A DNA stretch of 40,963 nucleotides from an uncultured Prevotella sp. GTDB taxonomy: Bacteria > Bacteroidota > Bacteroidia > Bacteroidales > Bacteroidaceae. The DNA lies in assembly GCA_934230115.1 (NCBI GenBank), contig CAKQEI010000011.1, positions 1 to 40,963 on the forward strand, given 5' to 3'. The translations under genes and the position numbers were made by a program. Of the stretch, positions 1 to 7,855 are shown piece after piece; the stretch's first letter is position 1, and each line of letters begins with the position of its first letter. The notes below the pieces were generated by a model. That model made no database searches, had not been told where the DNA came from, and saw only the letters and a program-made list of their open reading frames with translations.

Positions 1-66
1 AGACACTCGTTGAATTTTTGCGTTCAACGCATCGTTCGCCTCCATGAATGCCGCCAAGGTCTTCAT
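1..66 (-). CDS. 5' end of an unidentified gene, cut by the window edge
   Basis: An ATG at 66-64 opens a frame that stays open for 22 codons to the window edge (begins MKTLAAFMEANDALNAKIQR). It lies 42 bases downstream of the lysO C-terminal half on the same strand, so it may be the next gene of that unit. The residues are too few to assign a family. It could also be a chance open frame. Confidence 0.4.
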   Translation of the reverse strand, partial: MKTLAAFMEANDALNAKIQRVS

Positions 67-108
67 GAAAGACAATTTAACGAACTATTGATATAAGGTA
101 GTGTGGCT

Positions 109-738
109 TTAGGGCATTGTACACCACATGGTGACGATGAATGGCACGGTAAAGTCGGTGACGAAGCCGTGGTAGATGCTGAGGGCTACATAACGCTGAC
201 CAACGGTTTGGGTGATGATGGGCAGGGTGGTGTCCATGGTAGTGGCTCCGCCTGCGGAGATGGGGGCGAGTGGTCCGAACCATTTGGCAAGCACCGGGGT
301 GAGCAACAGTGTGATCATCTCGCGCACGATGTTGGCAAGGAGGGCGATTGTGCCAAGTTCGGCTCCACGGTATTCGGTTATGAAGATGCTCGAGAGTGAA
401 TAGTAGGCGAAGCCGCTGTCGACGGCGAGGCAGTCGGCGAGGCTGCGATGATGGAGGATGGAGGTGATGTCGCTGTGCATTATTAGAAACGTCACGGTTG
501 CTCCGAGCCAAGAGCCGAGAATGGTGGCTACGGGTAGGAGAGCCAGTCGGGGACTAAGACTCTTAATGTCGCTTTTCATGTCGGGGTTGAGTCCAATGCC
601 TATGCCCACGAAGAGGAGCAGTCCGCATAAAGCTACGAAACTGACATTGCTTTGCATGAGCCATGATGGCATGTTGCCGCTATGTCCGGCAAGCAGTCCG
701 AGAATGAAGAATCCTACTACGATTAAACTTCCTTTCAT
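109..738 (-). CDS. lysO: Lysine exporter LysO, C-terminal half (DUF340)
   Basis: This 209-residue membrane protein matches the C-terminal two thirds of LysO (YbjE), an inner-membrane lysine exporter. Characteristic stretches are SGFAYYSLSSIF, the REMITLLLTPVLAKW helix and GGATTMDTTLPI, followed by a final hydrophobic helix. I start it at the ATG at 738 (MKGSLIVVGFF). The frame is open upstream to 867, but that extension is translated from a 54-bp tandem repeat and is not LysO-like. The N-terminal half is the separate gene at 905-1186. Together the two give about 302 residues, close to the roughly 300 of single-chain LysO. The function therefore probably needs both products, which would assemble in the membrane. 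The substrate is inferred from the family. Confidence 0.85.
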   Translation of the reverse strand: MKGSLIVVGFFILGLLAGHSGNMPSWLMQSNVSFVALCGLLLFVGIGIGLNPDMKSDIKSLSPRLALLPVATILGSWLGATVTFLIMHSDITSILHHRSLADCLAVDSGFAYYSLSSIFITEYRGAELGTIALLANIVREMITLLLTPVLAKWFGPLAPISAGGATTMDTTLPIITQTVGQRYVALSIYHGFVTDFTVPFIVTMWCTMP

Positions 739-743
739 GTTAG

Positions 744-912
744 AATGTTGAATGTTGAATTGTTGCGCGTTGCGCAATGTTGAGTGTTCGAATGTTGATT
801 GTTGAGTGTTGAATTGTTGCGCGTTGTGCAATGTTGAGTGTTCGAATGTGGAGTTTGAATTTTTCATTCCTCATTCTACATCGGCTCCGCCGACCATTCA
901 ACATTCAACATT
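744..912. repeat. MITE-like repeat element between the lysO halves
   Basis: A perfect 17-bp inverted repeat (AATGTTGAATGTTGAAT at 744-760, complement at 896-912) bounds this stretch. Inside are two 54-bp tandem copies (about 741-850) carrying the hairpin-forming string TTGCGCGTTGCGCAA. There is also a palindrome GGTCGGC-GGA-GCCGATG, followed on the minus strand by AGAATGAGGAATGAA. The same palindrome and flank recur at 36372-36485, so this is an interspersed family. The right end overlaps the stop codon of the upstream lysO half (905-907). No transposase is present; any mobility is inferred. Confidence 0.7.
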
Positions 913-1186
913 TCCTCCACAGTCCCCATGCCAACATGCAGCTGCCCAATGTGGCGAATACCGAGAGGACGAGGGCTTCCACTCCCAGCGTAGGTAGGGC
1001 TGAGATTATCTGCTCGTTGCCTCCCACCTCGATGCCGAGCATGAAGAGCAGGAGCCATATAAGCCATGTGGTGAGACGTGACGACCATTTGGCGACAGTT
1101 GTGCCAGCTGTTTTGGATTTTATCCTTGTACGGAGGACATAGCCTGCAGTGATGCCAAGGAAAATGAAGAGAATGACGATGAACAT
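905..1186 (-). CDS. Lysine exporter LysO, N-terminal half
   Basis: This 93-residue, very hydrophobic protein has about three membrane segments (residues 1-16, 35-55 and 65-88). It contains LIWLLLFMLGIEVGGNEQII, which corresponds to the N-terminal DUF340 repeat of LysO. It precedes the C-terminal half (109-738) on the same strand, with only the repeat element between them. Two-gene LysO arrangements are, to my knowledge, found in other Bacteroidales, so this is probably a functional split rather than a broken gene. No clear promoter was seen in the 62 bases upstream. Confidence 0.75.
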   Translation of the reverse strand: MFIVILFIFLGITAGYVLRTRIKSKTAGTTVAKWSSRLTTWLIWLLLFMLGIEVGGNEQIISALPTLGVEALVLSVFATLGSCMLAWGLWRKC

Positions 1187-1248
1187 TGCTTCAATTATTA
1201 ATTATTTTTTTACACTTATCCCTTTACAACTTTCTCCTTTTCCTTTCT

Positions 1249-1737
1249 TTATAAAATCTGCAATGCGATGGCAGCGCAAGCCTCAGCATCGGCGAGTGCA
1301 TGGTGGTGGTGGTTGAGGGAGAATCCGCAACGTTCGGCGATGATGTCGAGAGTGTGGCGACCTTGAGGCCATACTTTGCGCGACTGGACGAGGGTGCAGA
1401 GGAAGGGATAGTCGGGGTAGTCCATCTGATAGCAGCGGAACACGGCTTTAAGGCAACTTTCGTCGAATGCCTTATTGTGGGCTACGAGGGGTAGACCCTG
1501 TATCTTTGGCTCAATCTTGCGCCATACATTGGGGAAGATTGGGGCGTTGGCTGTGTCGTTGAGAGTTATGCCATGTACACGTGAGCACCAGTAGGTGTAG
1601 TATTCGGGTTCGGGCTTAATCAGTGAGTAGAACTCGTCTACCTTCTTGCCGTCTCTGTAGACAACAATGCCCACTGAGCATACGCTTGTGCGCTCGGCGT
1701 TGGCTGTCTCGAAGTCGATGGCTGCAAAATCTTTCAT
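1249..1737 (-). CDS. DEDDh-family 3'-5' exonuclease
   Basis: The product resembles the proofreading epsilon subunit of DNA polymerase III and stand-alone DnaQ-like exonucleases. Counting from the ATG at 1737 (MKDFAAIDFETAN), the Exo I residues are D8 and E10, Exo II lies in VAHNKAFDESCL, and Exo III is the HHALADAEA motif supplying His and Asp. All metal-binding residues of a DEDDh enzyme are therefore present. At 162 residues it is a bare exonuclease domain without polymerase-binding or UvrC-like additions. An upstream ATG at 1806 would add 23 polar residues with no family match, so I prefer 1737. It probably acts in DNA or RNA end trimming and repair; the substrate cannot be told from sequence. 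Confidence 0.85.
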   Translation of the reverse strand: MKDFAAIDFETANAERTSVCSVGIVVYRDGKKVDEFYSLIKPEPEYYTYWCSRVHGITLNDTANAPIFPNVWRKIEPKIQGLPLVAHNKAFDESCLKAVFRCYQMDYPDYPFLCTLVQSRKVWPQGRHTLDIIAERCGFSLNHHHHALADAEACAAIALQIL

Positions 1738-1884
1738 CAGTAATTCTGTTGTTTCTTGATTTGAATAATAGTTTTTTGTTGTCTCCTCCAATTTTGTAGT
1801 GCTCAAACAAAAAAGCTGCTCCCAATTAGTATTGAGAACAGCTTCATAATATGTTCAAATATAATTCTATAGCTTGGGAAGATG

Positions 1885-1957
1885 AGCGGTAAACGGGGCT
1901 CGAACCCGCGACCCCCAGCTTGGGAAGCTAGTGCTCTACCAACTGAGCTATTACCGC
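1885..1957 (-). tRNA. tRNA-Gly (anticodon CCC)
   Basis: Full cloverleaf on the minus strand: acceptor GCGGTAA pairs with TTACCGC, D stem GCTC/GAGC, anticodon stem CTAGC/GCTGG with loop TTCCCAA, T arm with TTCGAGC, discriminator U73. CCA is not encoded. It is the second of two tandem tRNAs, 38 bases after tRNA-Thr. Confidence 0.95.
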
Positions 1958-1995
1958 GAAGGGTTATTGATAAGTTGGCAATTAAAAGAGTGTGG

Positions 1996-2068
<73 letters not shown>

Positions 2069-2100
2069 TTAAAAGTCCACTTCTTTTTCAAATGCGTTTG

Positions 2101-2132
2101 CAAAGTTAAAGAATTTCTTTTAATATGCCAAA
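2101..2132 (-). promoter_or_regulatory. Promoter of the tRNA-Thr/tRNA-Gly pair
   Basis: Read on the minus strand: TTTG (2132-2129), 20 bases, then TAACTTTG (2108-2101). This fits the Bacteroidetes housekeeping consensus and lies 32 bases upstream of the first tRNA. Confidence 0.75.
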
Positions 2133-2168
2133 TCTTTCATGCGGTTTTTGCTTTTAGCAGGCAAGTTT

Positions 2169-3794
2169 TTAGAACTTGTAGTCAATTGTCATGAGCACCT
2201 GGTTGCGCTTGTTGCTCACCTTGGTTGAGCCACACACGTTGTCGTAGGCAGGCACACGCTCGGTGGTAGTGGGCTGGTCGACATAGCTCATGAAGGGATA
2301 GAAGTCGCCGTTGGTCTGACTGTACTGGTAGGCGAGGTCGATAGTCCAGTTTTTGGCTGCATATCCGAAACCTGCTGTCAGTCGATGGGTGTCCTTCCAG
2401 TTGGTGTAGTCGGTTGTTGAGCTGTAGTAGGTACCGTAGGAACTGATTGTGCCGTCCTTGTAGCCCTGCTTGTCGTACATGGCAGAGAGATAGTTGTAGC
2501 CGAGACGCACTGCAAAATTCTTCTCAGGCTTGAACTCAAGACCGAGCTTAAGCGTGTGTACGCTTTTAAGCGACTGCTTGATGTTTTGCTTCATAGCCTT
2601 GTCGCTGTAGCTACTCTCATAGTAGTTGCCCCAATAGTCGTAGTCGCCGCCGTCGTTTACGCGGATATCACAGGTGCTGTAGTCGGCATACTCGTAGGTG
2701 GCGCCGAGTGCGAGATAATTGCTCACGGTGTGGCCAAGGCTAAGTCCGAATCGCCATGGGGTGTAGAACTTGAAATCGTAGCTTTCGCTTACGTCACCTT
2801 TGTCGTGCGAGCCATAGGCTTTGTTGAGACCAGAGTTGTCGATGGTGGTGTAGTTTCGTGTGTTGAGGTCATACCATGTGGGAGTGTTTATATAGAGGCC
2901 GATGCGGAATGGCGAGTCCTCAACGGGACGGAAGATTACGCCGCCTTTGATGTCGAAGCCTGTGCCGGTGATTCGGCGTTCGTCGGTGAGCTGTACGTTG
3001 CCGATAGAGTTGCTACCGTCGACAAGGTTCTCGTTGTATGCAGAGAAGCCGTTGTAGTGAACGTCGTAGAGTCCGAAGGTGAGACCCCAGTAGAAGCGGT
3101 CGTTGGAGTTGCCGCTTACGTTGAAGTTATACTCGCCTATATATCCCGATGTGGCGCGTCCAAACTGGTAGTCGGTGGCGTTGTAGAACACGGGCGAGCC
3201 GTCGGCTTTATTTACAATCACGCCGTTGTTGAGCTGAGCATTGCCGCTATTGAAGAGGGCGTTGCTGTAGAGATAGTCCACCTGGTTGCAAGTGGCACTG
3301 TTGCTCACAAGCGATCCGTTCTTCTCGTTGAGCAGATATACGCCGTTGAGATTCTTCATGGCAGAGAGCTTGTTCTGCGATGCACCGTTGAGACGGTCGG
3401 CGGCCGTGAGAATCTGGTCGAAGTTCTTGCTCTTGGTGTAGCTGAATCCGAAGTTGAGGAAAGAGCTGCGACTGGTGCGCATGGCGTAGACGAATCCAGC
3501 CTGGTCGAAACTCATATTTGTTTTGTTGGCACCGCCGAATGACTCAGCATCCGACTGGGTGTTGAATCCGAAGGAGCCGTTGACCACGCTGCGGCGGAAC
3601 ATGCCGATGCCAGCAGGGTTGGTTCCGATGGTTGAGATGTCGGCTCCGAGAGCCTCCATGGCTCCACCCATGCCCACATAGCGAGCCGTGCCGTTGAGGT
3701 CCTTCTGGGCGAGTGGTGCGTTGTCGTAGGTCTCCTGGGCTGATACCGCAGTGCTGAGCATAGCGGCAGAAATTATGGATAGTATCTTTTTCAT
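2169..3794 (-). CDS. FadL/TodX-type outer membrane transport protein
   Basis: This 541-residue exported protein has an N-terminal signal peptide (MKKILSIISAAMLSTAVSAQ). It is followed by QKDLNGTARYVGMGGAMEALGADISTIGTNPAGI-like sequence, the typical OmpP1/FadL/TodX N-terminal hatch region (cut here by position: residues 30-65). The rest alternates short amphipathic strands rich in Tyr, Asn and Gly and ends in MTIDYKF, a terminal beta-strand with a C-terminal Phe as expected for an outer-membrane barrel. Family members pass hydrophobic compounds across the outer membrane; in Bacteroidales they are often annotated as hemin receptors without proof. It lies 51 bases after the Gly/Tyr-rich exported protein gene on the same strand, so the two may be co-transcribed. 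The substrate is unknown. Confidence 0.85.
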   Translation of the reverse strand: MKKILSIISAAMLSTAVSAQETYDNAPLAQKDLNGTARYVGMGGAMEALGADISTIGTNPAGIGMFRRSVVNGSFGFNTQSDAESFGGANKTNMSFDQAGFVYAMRTSRSSFLNFGFSYTKSKNFDQILTAADRLNGASQNKLSAMKNLNGVYLLNEKNGSLVSNSATCNQVDYLYSNALFNSGNAQLNNGVIVNKADGSPVFYNATDYQFGRATSGYIGEYNFNVSGNSNDRFYWGLTFGLYDVHYNGFSAYNENLVDGSNSIGNVQLTDERRITGTGFDIKGGVIFRPVEDSPFRIGLYINTPTWYDLNTRNYTTIDNSGLNKAYGSHDKGDVSESYDFKFYTPWRFGLSLGHTVSNYLALGATYEYADYSTCDIRVNDGGDYDYWGNYYESSYSDKAMKQNIKQSLKSVHTLKLGLEFKPEKNFAVRLGYNYLSAMYDKQGYKDGTISSYGTYYSSTTDYTNWKDTHRLTAGFGYAAKNWTIDLAYQYSQTNGDFYPFMSYVDQPTTTERVPAYDNVCGSTKVSNKRNQVLMTIDYKF

Positions 3795-3845
3795 ACGTTC
3801 GTTGTTTTTAGGATTGATGAAATGATGTCTGCGGGGTGCGGGTAG

Positions 3846-4868
3846 TTATCTGCGTGAGCCGAAACCGCCTCCACGGCTTCCGCCTCCGAAAGAGCCGCCA
3901 CCGCCACGGCTTCCGCCTCCGAATGAGCCACCACCGCCACCAAATGAGCCACGGTTGCTGCCAAATCCGCTGCCACCGCCGAAGGTGCCACGGTTGGTGC
4001 CGAAGGTGTTGTTATCGGTTTGGCGGTTGGATTGCTGATAGCGGTTGTCCTGCTGGTTGTTGTTGCGGTTGCTGCGGTTGCCGAATGCGCTGCTGCTGTT
4101 GTCGCTGTCGTTGTTGTTCCAGCGCGAGTTGCTGCTACGGTAGCCGAAGCTTCTGCGGCTGCTATTGCCGTTGCCATCAAACGAGCCGCGATGTCCGTAG
4201 AATCGTCCGCTGCCGTTGGCATGGTTGCGTGTGCCCGAAGGACCGCTATAGGCATAATGGCCTGGACAGTACCATCCACCCCATCCATAGTAGGGCCAAC
4301 CCCATCCGTAGTAGCCGCCCCATCCGTAATACCAGGGAGAGCCATACCATCCGCTATAGTAATATGGCGAGTACCATGGGTCGTAATACCATGGGTCGTA
4401 CCAGCTATAGTAGCCGTGCCAATATGGCGAGCGCCAGTAGGAGCCGTAGAATGTCGGGTCGTAATAACCATAGAATCCGTCGAATCGACCCATGCGGCGA
4501 GAGTATGCAAAGTCGCTGTCTTCATCGTCGTAGTAGCGTTCAGAGCCGGGATAGATGGTTATAGTGGAGTCGAGGTCGGCTGTGCCGTAAGTGCCGTCGC
4601 CCTCGCGAAACTCGATGATGTCGTTGCCGAGCGAGTCGGTGCCAATCTTCTGGTAGTAGCTCTTGAGTTTGCCGCGGCGGTTGTATTCGTCAACATTACG
4701 GTTGCTTCCGCAGTAGTAGGTAGGACGCTCGCGTGTTTCGCGGTCGAACCGTGCAGGCGCTTCCGTCTTCGATCCCCTCTTCGGTGTGAAGTAGAGGTCG
4801 TCGTCCTGAGCTGCCATTGTGAGTGGCATTGCGCCTATGAGGACTGAGAGAAGTAATCCATTCTTCAT
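3846..4868 (-). CDS. Secreted Tyr/Trp/Gly-rich low-complexity protein
   Basis: The protein has 340 residues and a signal peptide (about residues 1-20, ending TMAAQ). The mature N-terminus (21-130) is charged and looks folded. Residues about 130-210 are extremely rich in Tyr, Trp, Gly and Pro (repeats such as YYGWGGYYGWGW). From about 220 onward it is Asn/Ser/Arg-rich, then nearly pure Gly/Ser/Phe/Arg (GGGSRGGG, SFGGG). I do not recognise a family with known function; similar Bacteroidetes proteins are sometimes labelled vitellogenin-like. Composition suggests a surface or self-assembling polymer (inference). It is followed on the same strand by the FadL-like gene. Long open frames on both strands here are a side effect of the biased composition. 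Confidence 0.75.
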   Translation of the reverse strand: MKNGLLLSVLIGAMPLTMAAQDDDLYFTPKRGSKTEAPARFDRETRERPTYYCGSNRNVDEYNRRGKLKSYYQKIGTDSLGNDIIEFREGDGTYGTADLDSTITIYPGSERYYDDEDSDFAYSRRMGRFDGFYGYYDPTFYGSYWRSPYWHGYYSWYDPWYYDPWYSPYYYSGWYGSPWYYGWGGYYGWGWPYYGWGGWYCPGHYAYSGPSGTRNHANGSGRFYGHRGSFDGNGNSSRRSFGYRSSNSRWNNNDSDNSSSAFGNRSNRNNNQQDNRYQQSNRQTDNNTFGTNRGTFGGGSGFGSNRGSFGGGGGSFGGGSRGGGGSFGGGSRGGGFGSRR

Positions 4869-5194
4869 TTTCTATTTATTTTTTTTGTTTTTTATTTTTG
4901 TAAAAATTTCATTGCCAAATTGTCATCTGTTTTTGACATATATGTATTGTTGCATCTTTCCTCCTTTCGAGTGGTGGTATCATTCCTTGTTTTGAGGGTG
5001 GTATCATTCCTCTTTTTACTAATATAATGCTTGTTCTGCAATTTTATTGCATTGCTTGTATCAATATCTATTTTCCTATATGCAAAATTAATGCTAATAT
5101 GACTGCAAAATTAGGGAAAAACCCTAAAAGGCGGTAGGTTTTCCCCTAATTTTTTGCTAATTTTGCGGAGTATAACCATTAAAAAGCAAAAAGA
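4869..5194. promoter_or_regulatory. Divergent intergenic region between the Gly-rich gene and prmA
   Basis: AT-rich region with three visible signals. First, GGTGGTATCATTCCT is repeated directly at 4973-4987 and 4997-5011 (24-bp spacing). Second, two minus-strand TAATTTTG boxes (complements at 5083-5090 and 5106-5113) could be -7 elements for the leftward gene, but no matching -33 boxes were found. Third, an inverted repeat lies at 5110-5123/5137-5150 (14 bp, one mismatch). A plus-strand TAATTTTG at 5158-5165 is the likely -7 box of prmA, with a weak -33. Confidence 0.5.
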
Positions 5195-6076
5195 ATGAAA
5201 TATTACGTTGCTAATTTCAATATAGAATGTGCGGAAGAGCTGCTTCAGCCAGCCCGTGAGTTGCTGTCGGCAGCTGCCTGCGAGGCAGGTTTCGAGGCTT
5301 TCGAGGACACCAAGGATGGCATCGCTGGATATGTGCAGCGCCCGCTCTACGACAAGGAAGCCCTTGACGCCGCCATCGCCGACTATATGCCCGAGGGTGC
5401 CAGCGTGAGCTACAGGCTTGAGGATGTGGCCGATCAGGATTGGAACCAAGGTTGGGAGGATGAGGGCTTTGAGCCTATTGGAGTGACAGACCACCTTATT
5501 ATATATGATGCCAAGCATACCGACCGCTCGATGTTTGCCGGCGAGGATGGCGTTATGCGCATATTCATTGAGGCACGCAACGCCTTTGGCACAGGTACCC
5601 ATCAGACTACGCGAATGATTTTGCGCCGACTCCTTGGTATGGACATGAATGGCAAGAAGGTGCTCGATTGCGGTTGTGGCACAGGCATTCTTGGCATCGT
5701 GGCCTCGCGTCTTGGGGCAGGCAGGGTTGTGGGCTATGACATTGATGAGTGGAGCTCGGAGAATGCCAAGCACAATGCCGCACTTAACGGGGTCGGAAAT
5801 CTTGATGTGATGTTGGGTGATGCGTCGGTGCTCGATTGCGTAGATGAGGAGTTTGACGTAGTGATTGCAAATATCAATCGCAATATCCTGATAAACGATA
5901 TGACGGCTTTCCGTAGCCATTTGAAGACGGACGGACGATTGATTCTCAGCGGTTTTTATGAGTCTGATGTACCTATGCTAGAGGAAAAGGCAATAGAAAA
6001 CGGTATGGCTCTGATGGATGTTGTGAGCGACGAGGAGTGGGCTTGCGCCATGTTTGAGTGCAAAAAACTACTGTAA
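5195..6076 (+). CDS. prmA: Ribosomal protein L11 methyltransferase
   Basis: PrmA uses S-adenosylmethionine to methylate ribosomal protein L11 on several amino groups. The 293-residue product has the expected two parts: an N-terminal substrate-recognition domain (about 1-115, including NQGWEDEGFEPIGV) and a class I methyltransferase domain. FGTGTHQTT is at 131-139, the SAM-binding DCGCGTG is at 158-164, the acidic YDID is at 181-184, and the catalytic-loop NINRN is at 226-230. The length fits the family. It stands alone, with a TAATTTTG box at 5158-5165 about 30 bases upstream of the ATG. Confidence 0.93.
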   Translation: MKYYVANFNIECAEELLQPARELLSAAACEAGFEAFEDTKDGIAGYVQRPLYDKEALDAAIADYMPEGASVSYRLEDVADQDWNQGWEDEGFEPIGVTDHLIIYDAKHTDRSMFAGEDGVMRIFIEARNAFGTGTHQTTRMILRRLLGMDMNGKKVLDCGCGTGILGIVASRLGAGRVVGYDIDEWSSENAKHNAALNGVGNLDVMLGDASVLDCVDEEFDVVIANINRNILINDMTAFRSHLKTDGRLILSGFYESDVPMLEEKAIENGMALMDVVSDEEWACAMFECKKLL

Positions 6077-6184
6077 CTTCAGAACTTGAGAATTATCAAT
6101 TGTATAATCAAGAAATTCAAGTTTCGCAAGTGTGGATTTTAAAGGATTTCTTTGATTTCCACACTGCGTTCTATAAAGAAACAA

Positions 6185-6838
6185 ATGATGAGGATGAATG
6201 TTAGGATTTGTGTTGTGGTGATGGCTTTGTCGTTGTCGGCACAAAGCTTTGGTCAGACAGCTTCTTGCGCGCAGACTTCTACTGATATCAATTCTGTCTA
6301 CAAGCGTTATCATGGTGACGGCATAGATAATGTGCTGGAATATATGCCTACGGTTGCTGTGTTCGGACTGAAGGCTTTGGGAGTGGAGTCGGAGAGTTCA
6401 TGGAAGAAGCGACTGACGGTGTCGGTTGCTTCGTTTGCCATAAATGCCGGAGTGACTTATGCTCTGAAGCATACAATACATGCGAAACGCCCTGACGGGA
6501 CAGACAACCGCTCGTTTCCGTCGGGACATACATCAATAGCTTTCTGTGGAGCCACCACGCTTATGCATGAATATTATAAGGTGTCGCCATGGATAGGAGT
6601 GGCAGGATATGCCGTGGCAACAACGGTGGCTGTAGACCGTGTGCGGCGCAACAGGCACAGGTGGGGCGACGTGGTGGCTGGTGCGGCTATAGGTTGCGCT
6701 TCAGCCGAATTAGGATACTTGATAGGTAACCTTGTCATTGGCAAAAACAAGAAAGGCGTGGATGGAAAGGACAAGAAAAATGATGACCTCAGCCTTGCAG
6801 TGTCGCCAATGGGAGCTAGTATAATTATTAGTTATTAA
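6185..6838 (+). CDS. Exported PAP2-superfamily phosphatase
   Basis: This is a membrane-associated acid phosphatase of the PAP2 (phosphatidic acid phosphatase type 2) family. All three signature motifs are present from the ATG at 6185: KRP at 101-103 (motif 1), SFPSGHT at 110-116 (motif 2, with the catalytic-site His), and RNRHRWGDVVAG with H158 and D162 (motif 3). Residues 1-24 form a signal peptide ending SFGQ. Later hydrophobic stretches are short, so it may be periplasmic or weakly membrane-bound. Likely substrates are lipid phosphates or undecaprenyl-type pyrophosphates; neighbours do not narrow this. An upstream ATG at 6152 would put charged residues before the signal peptide, so I reject it. 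Confidence 0.85.
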   Translation: MMRMNVRICVVVMALSLSAQSFGQTASCAQTSTDINSVYKRYHGDGIDNVLEYMPTVAVFGLKALGVESESSWKKRLTVSVASFAINAGVTYALKHTIHAKRPDGTDNRSFPSGHTSIAFCGATTLMHEYYKVSPWIGVAGYAVATTVAVDRVRRNRHRWGDVVAGAAIGCASAELGYLIGNLVIGKNKKGVDGKDKKNDDLSLAVSPMGASIIISY

Positions 6839-6871
6839 TTGTGTGTTGATTATAATTAATAACTAATAATT
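6823..6871. terminator. AT-rich 18-bp inverted repeat between convergent genes
   Basis: AATTATTAGTTATTAATT (6823-6840) and its exact complement (6854-6871) are separated by 13 bases. The left arm contains the last codons and stop of the PAP2 gene. It may terminate transcription from both sides, although it lacks a GC stem. The right-arm sequence recurs exactly at 24218-24235. Confidence 0.5.
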
Positions 6872-6884
6872 ACCAATTAATAAT

Positions 6885-7742
6885 TTACCAAACTCCCTCT
6901 TGATTGCCTATTGTCAGCTTCTTCATGTCGTAGTACGACCCATTGTATATGTTGAAGTCGACAAAACCTTTTATGCCAGGCAAGCGTCCAACGTCAGTGT
7001 GCTGCCAAAATTTCCATGGACCCTTATATTCCACCTTGTCGACATAGTAGTGGGCTATCCAGTAGGGATAGTCGTCGAATACAGGGGCGTTGAGATATTT
7101 TTCCTTAAATTTATAATATGTATAGATGATGGGCTTTACGTGGTATTTGTCCTCAACGATGTGAAGCCATGTGAGCACGTCGCGCTGAAAGTCCTCTATA
7201 GACTTGTCGGCTGGTTTATGTTCAACGTCAAGCACAGGGGGCAGGTCGCCGTCTTCCAACTGCACAGTGTTTAGAAAATGATAGGCTTGGGAGCGTGCCG
7301 ATGACAAGTTGCTCCAGAAATGGTAGGCACCACGTATATAGCCATACTCGCGGGCTTGAAGAAAATTTTCGATAAACTTGCTGTCAACGCGTGTTGAGCC
7401 TTCGGTCGACTTAATCATAACAAACCTCAATGGGTAGCCCTCAATCATGCCACCACGTAGTTTGTCCCAGTCGATATCGCCCTGGTAGTGGGAGATGTCG
7501 ATGCCGTGTATCTCGTATCCGGCAGGATAGTTGGCATCGCCATAAAGGGCACGCCATCTGAACCCCGTGGGACTCACGAAGAACGAGTAGAACAACCATA
7601 CATACAGGCACATGACAGCAATGCCGCCTGTCCACCATGCAGCGTGAGGGTTGCGGGCGAGTAGGTCGGAGAGAGCAGATCGTTTCTTCTTTGTTCTGCG
7701 TTTTCTGTTATTGCGCCTTTTAGAGCGGTTGGACTCATTCAT
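6885..7742 (-). CDS. Membrane-anchored GH25 lysozyme
   Basis: Glycoside hydrolase family 25 enzymes cleave the MurNAc-GlcNAc bond of peptidoglycan. The 285-residue product starts with a very basic cytoplasmic stretch (residues 5-21, Arg/Lys-rich) and has one membrane segment (about 36-56). The GH25 barrel follows: GIDISHYQG with D82 in the first strand, KSTEGSTRVD near 111-120, and the acidic pair LDVE with D172 and E174. The C-terminus has KFWQHTDVGRLPGIKGFVDFN, the usual last strand supplying an Asp. The topology puts the catalytic domain in the periplasm, consistent with cell-wall remodelling. It lies upstream of, and on the same strand as, no close partner; the PPi-PFK terminator separates it from the previous gene. 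Confidence 0.9.
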   Translation of the reverse strand: MNESNRSKRRNNRKRRTKKKRSALSDLLARNPHAAWWTGGIAVMCLYVWLFYSFFVSPTGFRWRALYGDANYPAGYEIHGIDISHYQGDIDWDKLRGGMIEGYPLRFVMIKSTEGSTRVDSKFIENFLQAREYGYIRGAYHFWSNLSSARSQAYHFLNTVQLEDGDLPPVLDVEHKPADKSIEDFQRDVLTWLHIVEDKYHVKPIIYTYYKFKEKYLNAPVFDDYPYWIAHYYVDKVEYKGPWKFWQHTDVGRLPGIKGFVDFNIYNGSYYDMKKLTIGNQEGVW

Positions 7743-7771
7743 AGTGAAGGAAAATTAATGTAATGCTTAAC

Positions 7772-7807
7772 GAAAAAAGAGCAGAATGACCAATGCCATC
7801 CTGCTCT
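7772..7807 (-). terminator. Rho-independent terminator of the PPi-PFK gene
   Basis: On the minus strand AGAGCAGGAT (7807-7798) pairs with ATTCTGCTCT (7787-7778) across a 10-base loop and is followed by six T. It lies 49 bases after the PPi-PFK stop codon. Confidence 0.85.
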
Positions 7808-7855
7808 ATGTTGTTGTATGTAACTCAGCTTGAGGCTGACTTTGCGTGGCAATGA

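Noticed and set aside
739..867. N-terminal extension of LysO C-half starting at the ATG at 867
   Set aside because: The 43 additional residues are translated from the 54-bp tandem repeat and are unlike any LysO N-terminus; the ATG at 738 starts a normal membrane helix.
2556..3542. 328-codon plus-strand open frame
   Set aside because: Antisense to the FadL-like gene; the composition reflects the complement of that gene and no protein family is visible.
3791..4847. Long open frames on the other strand and another frame over the Gly/Tyr-rich gene
   Set aside because: Low-complexity, Gly-codon-rich DNA keeps several frames open. The chosen frame has a signal peptide and a plausible N-terminal domain; the others have only Thr/Ala, Val or Cys/Arg runs.
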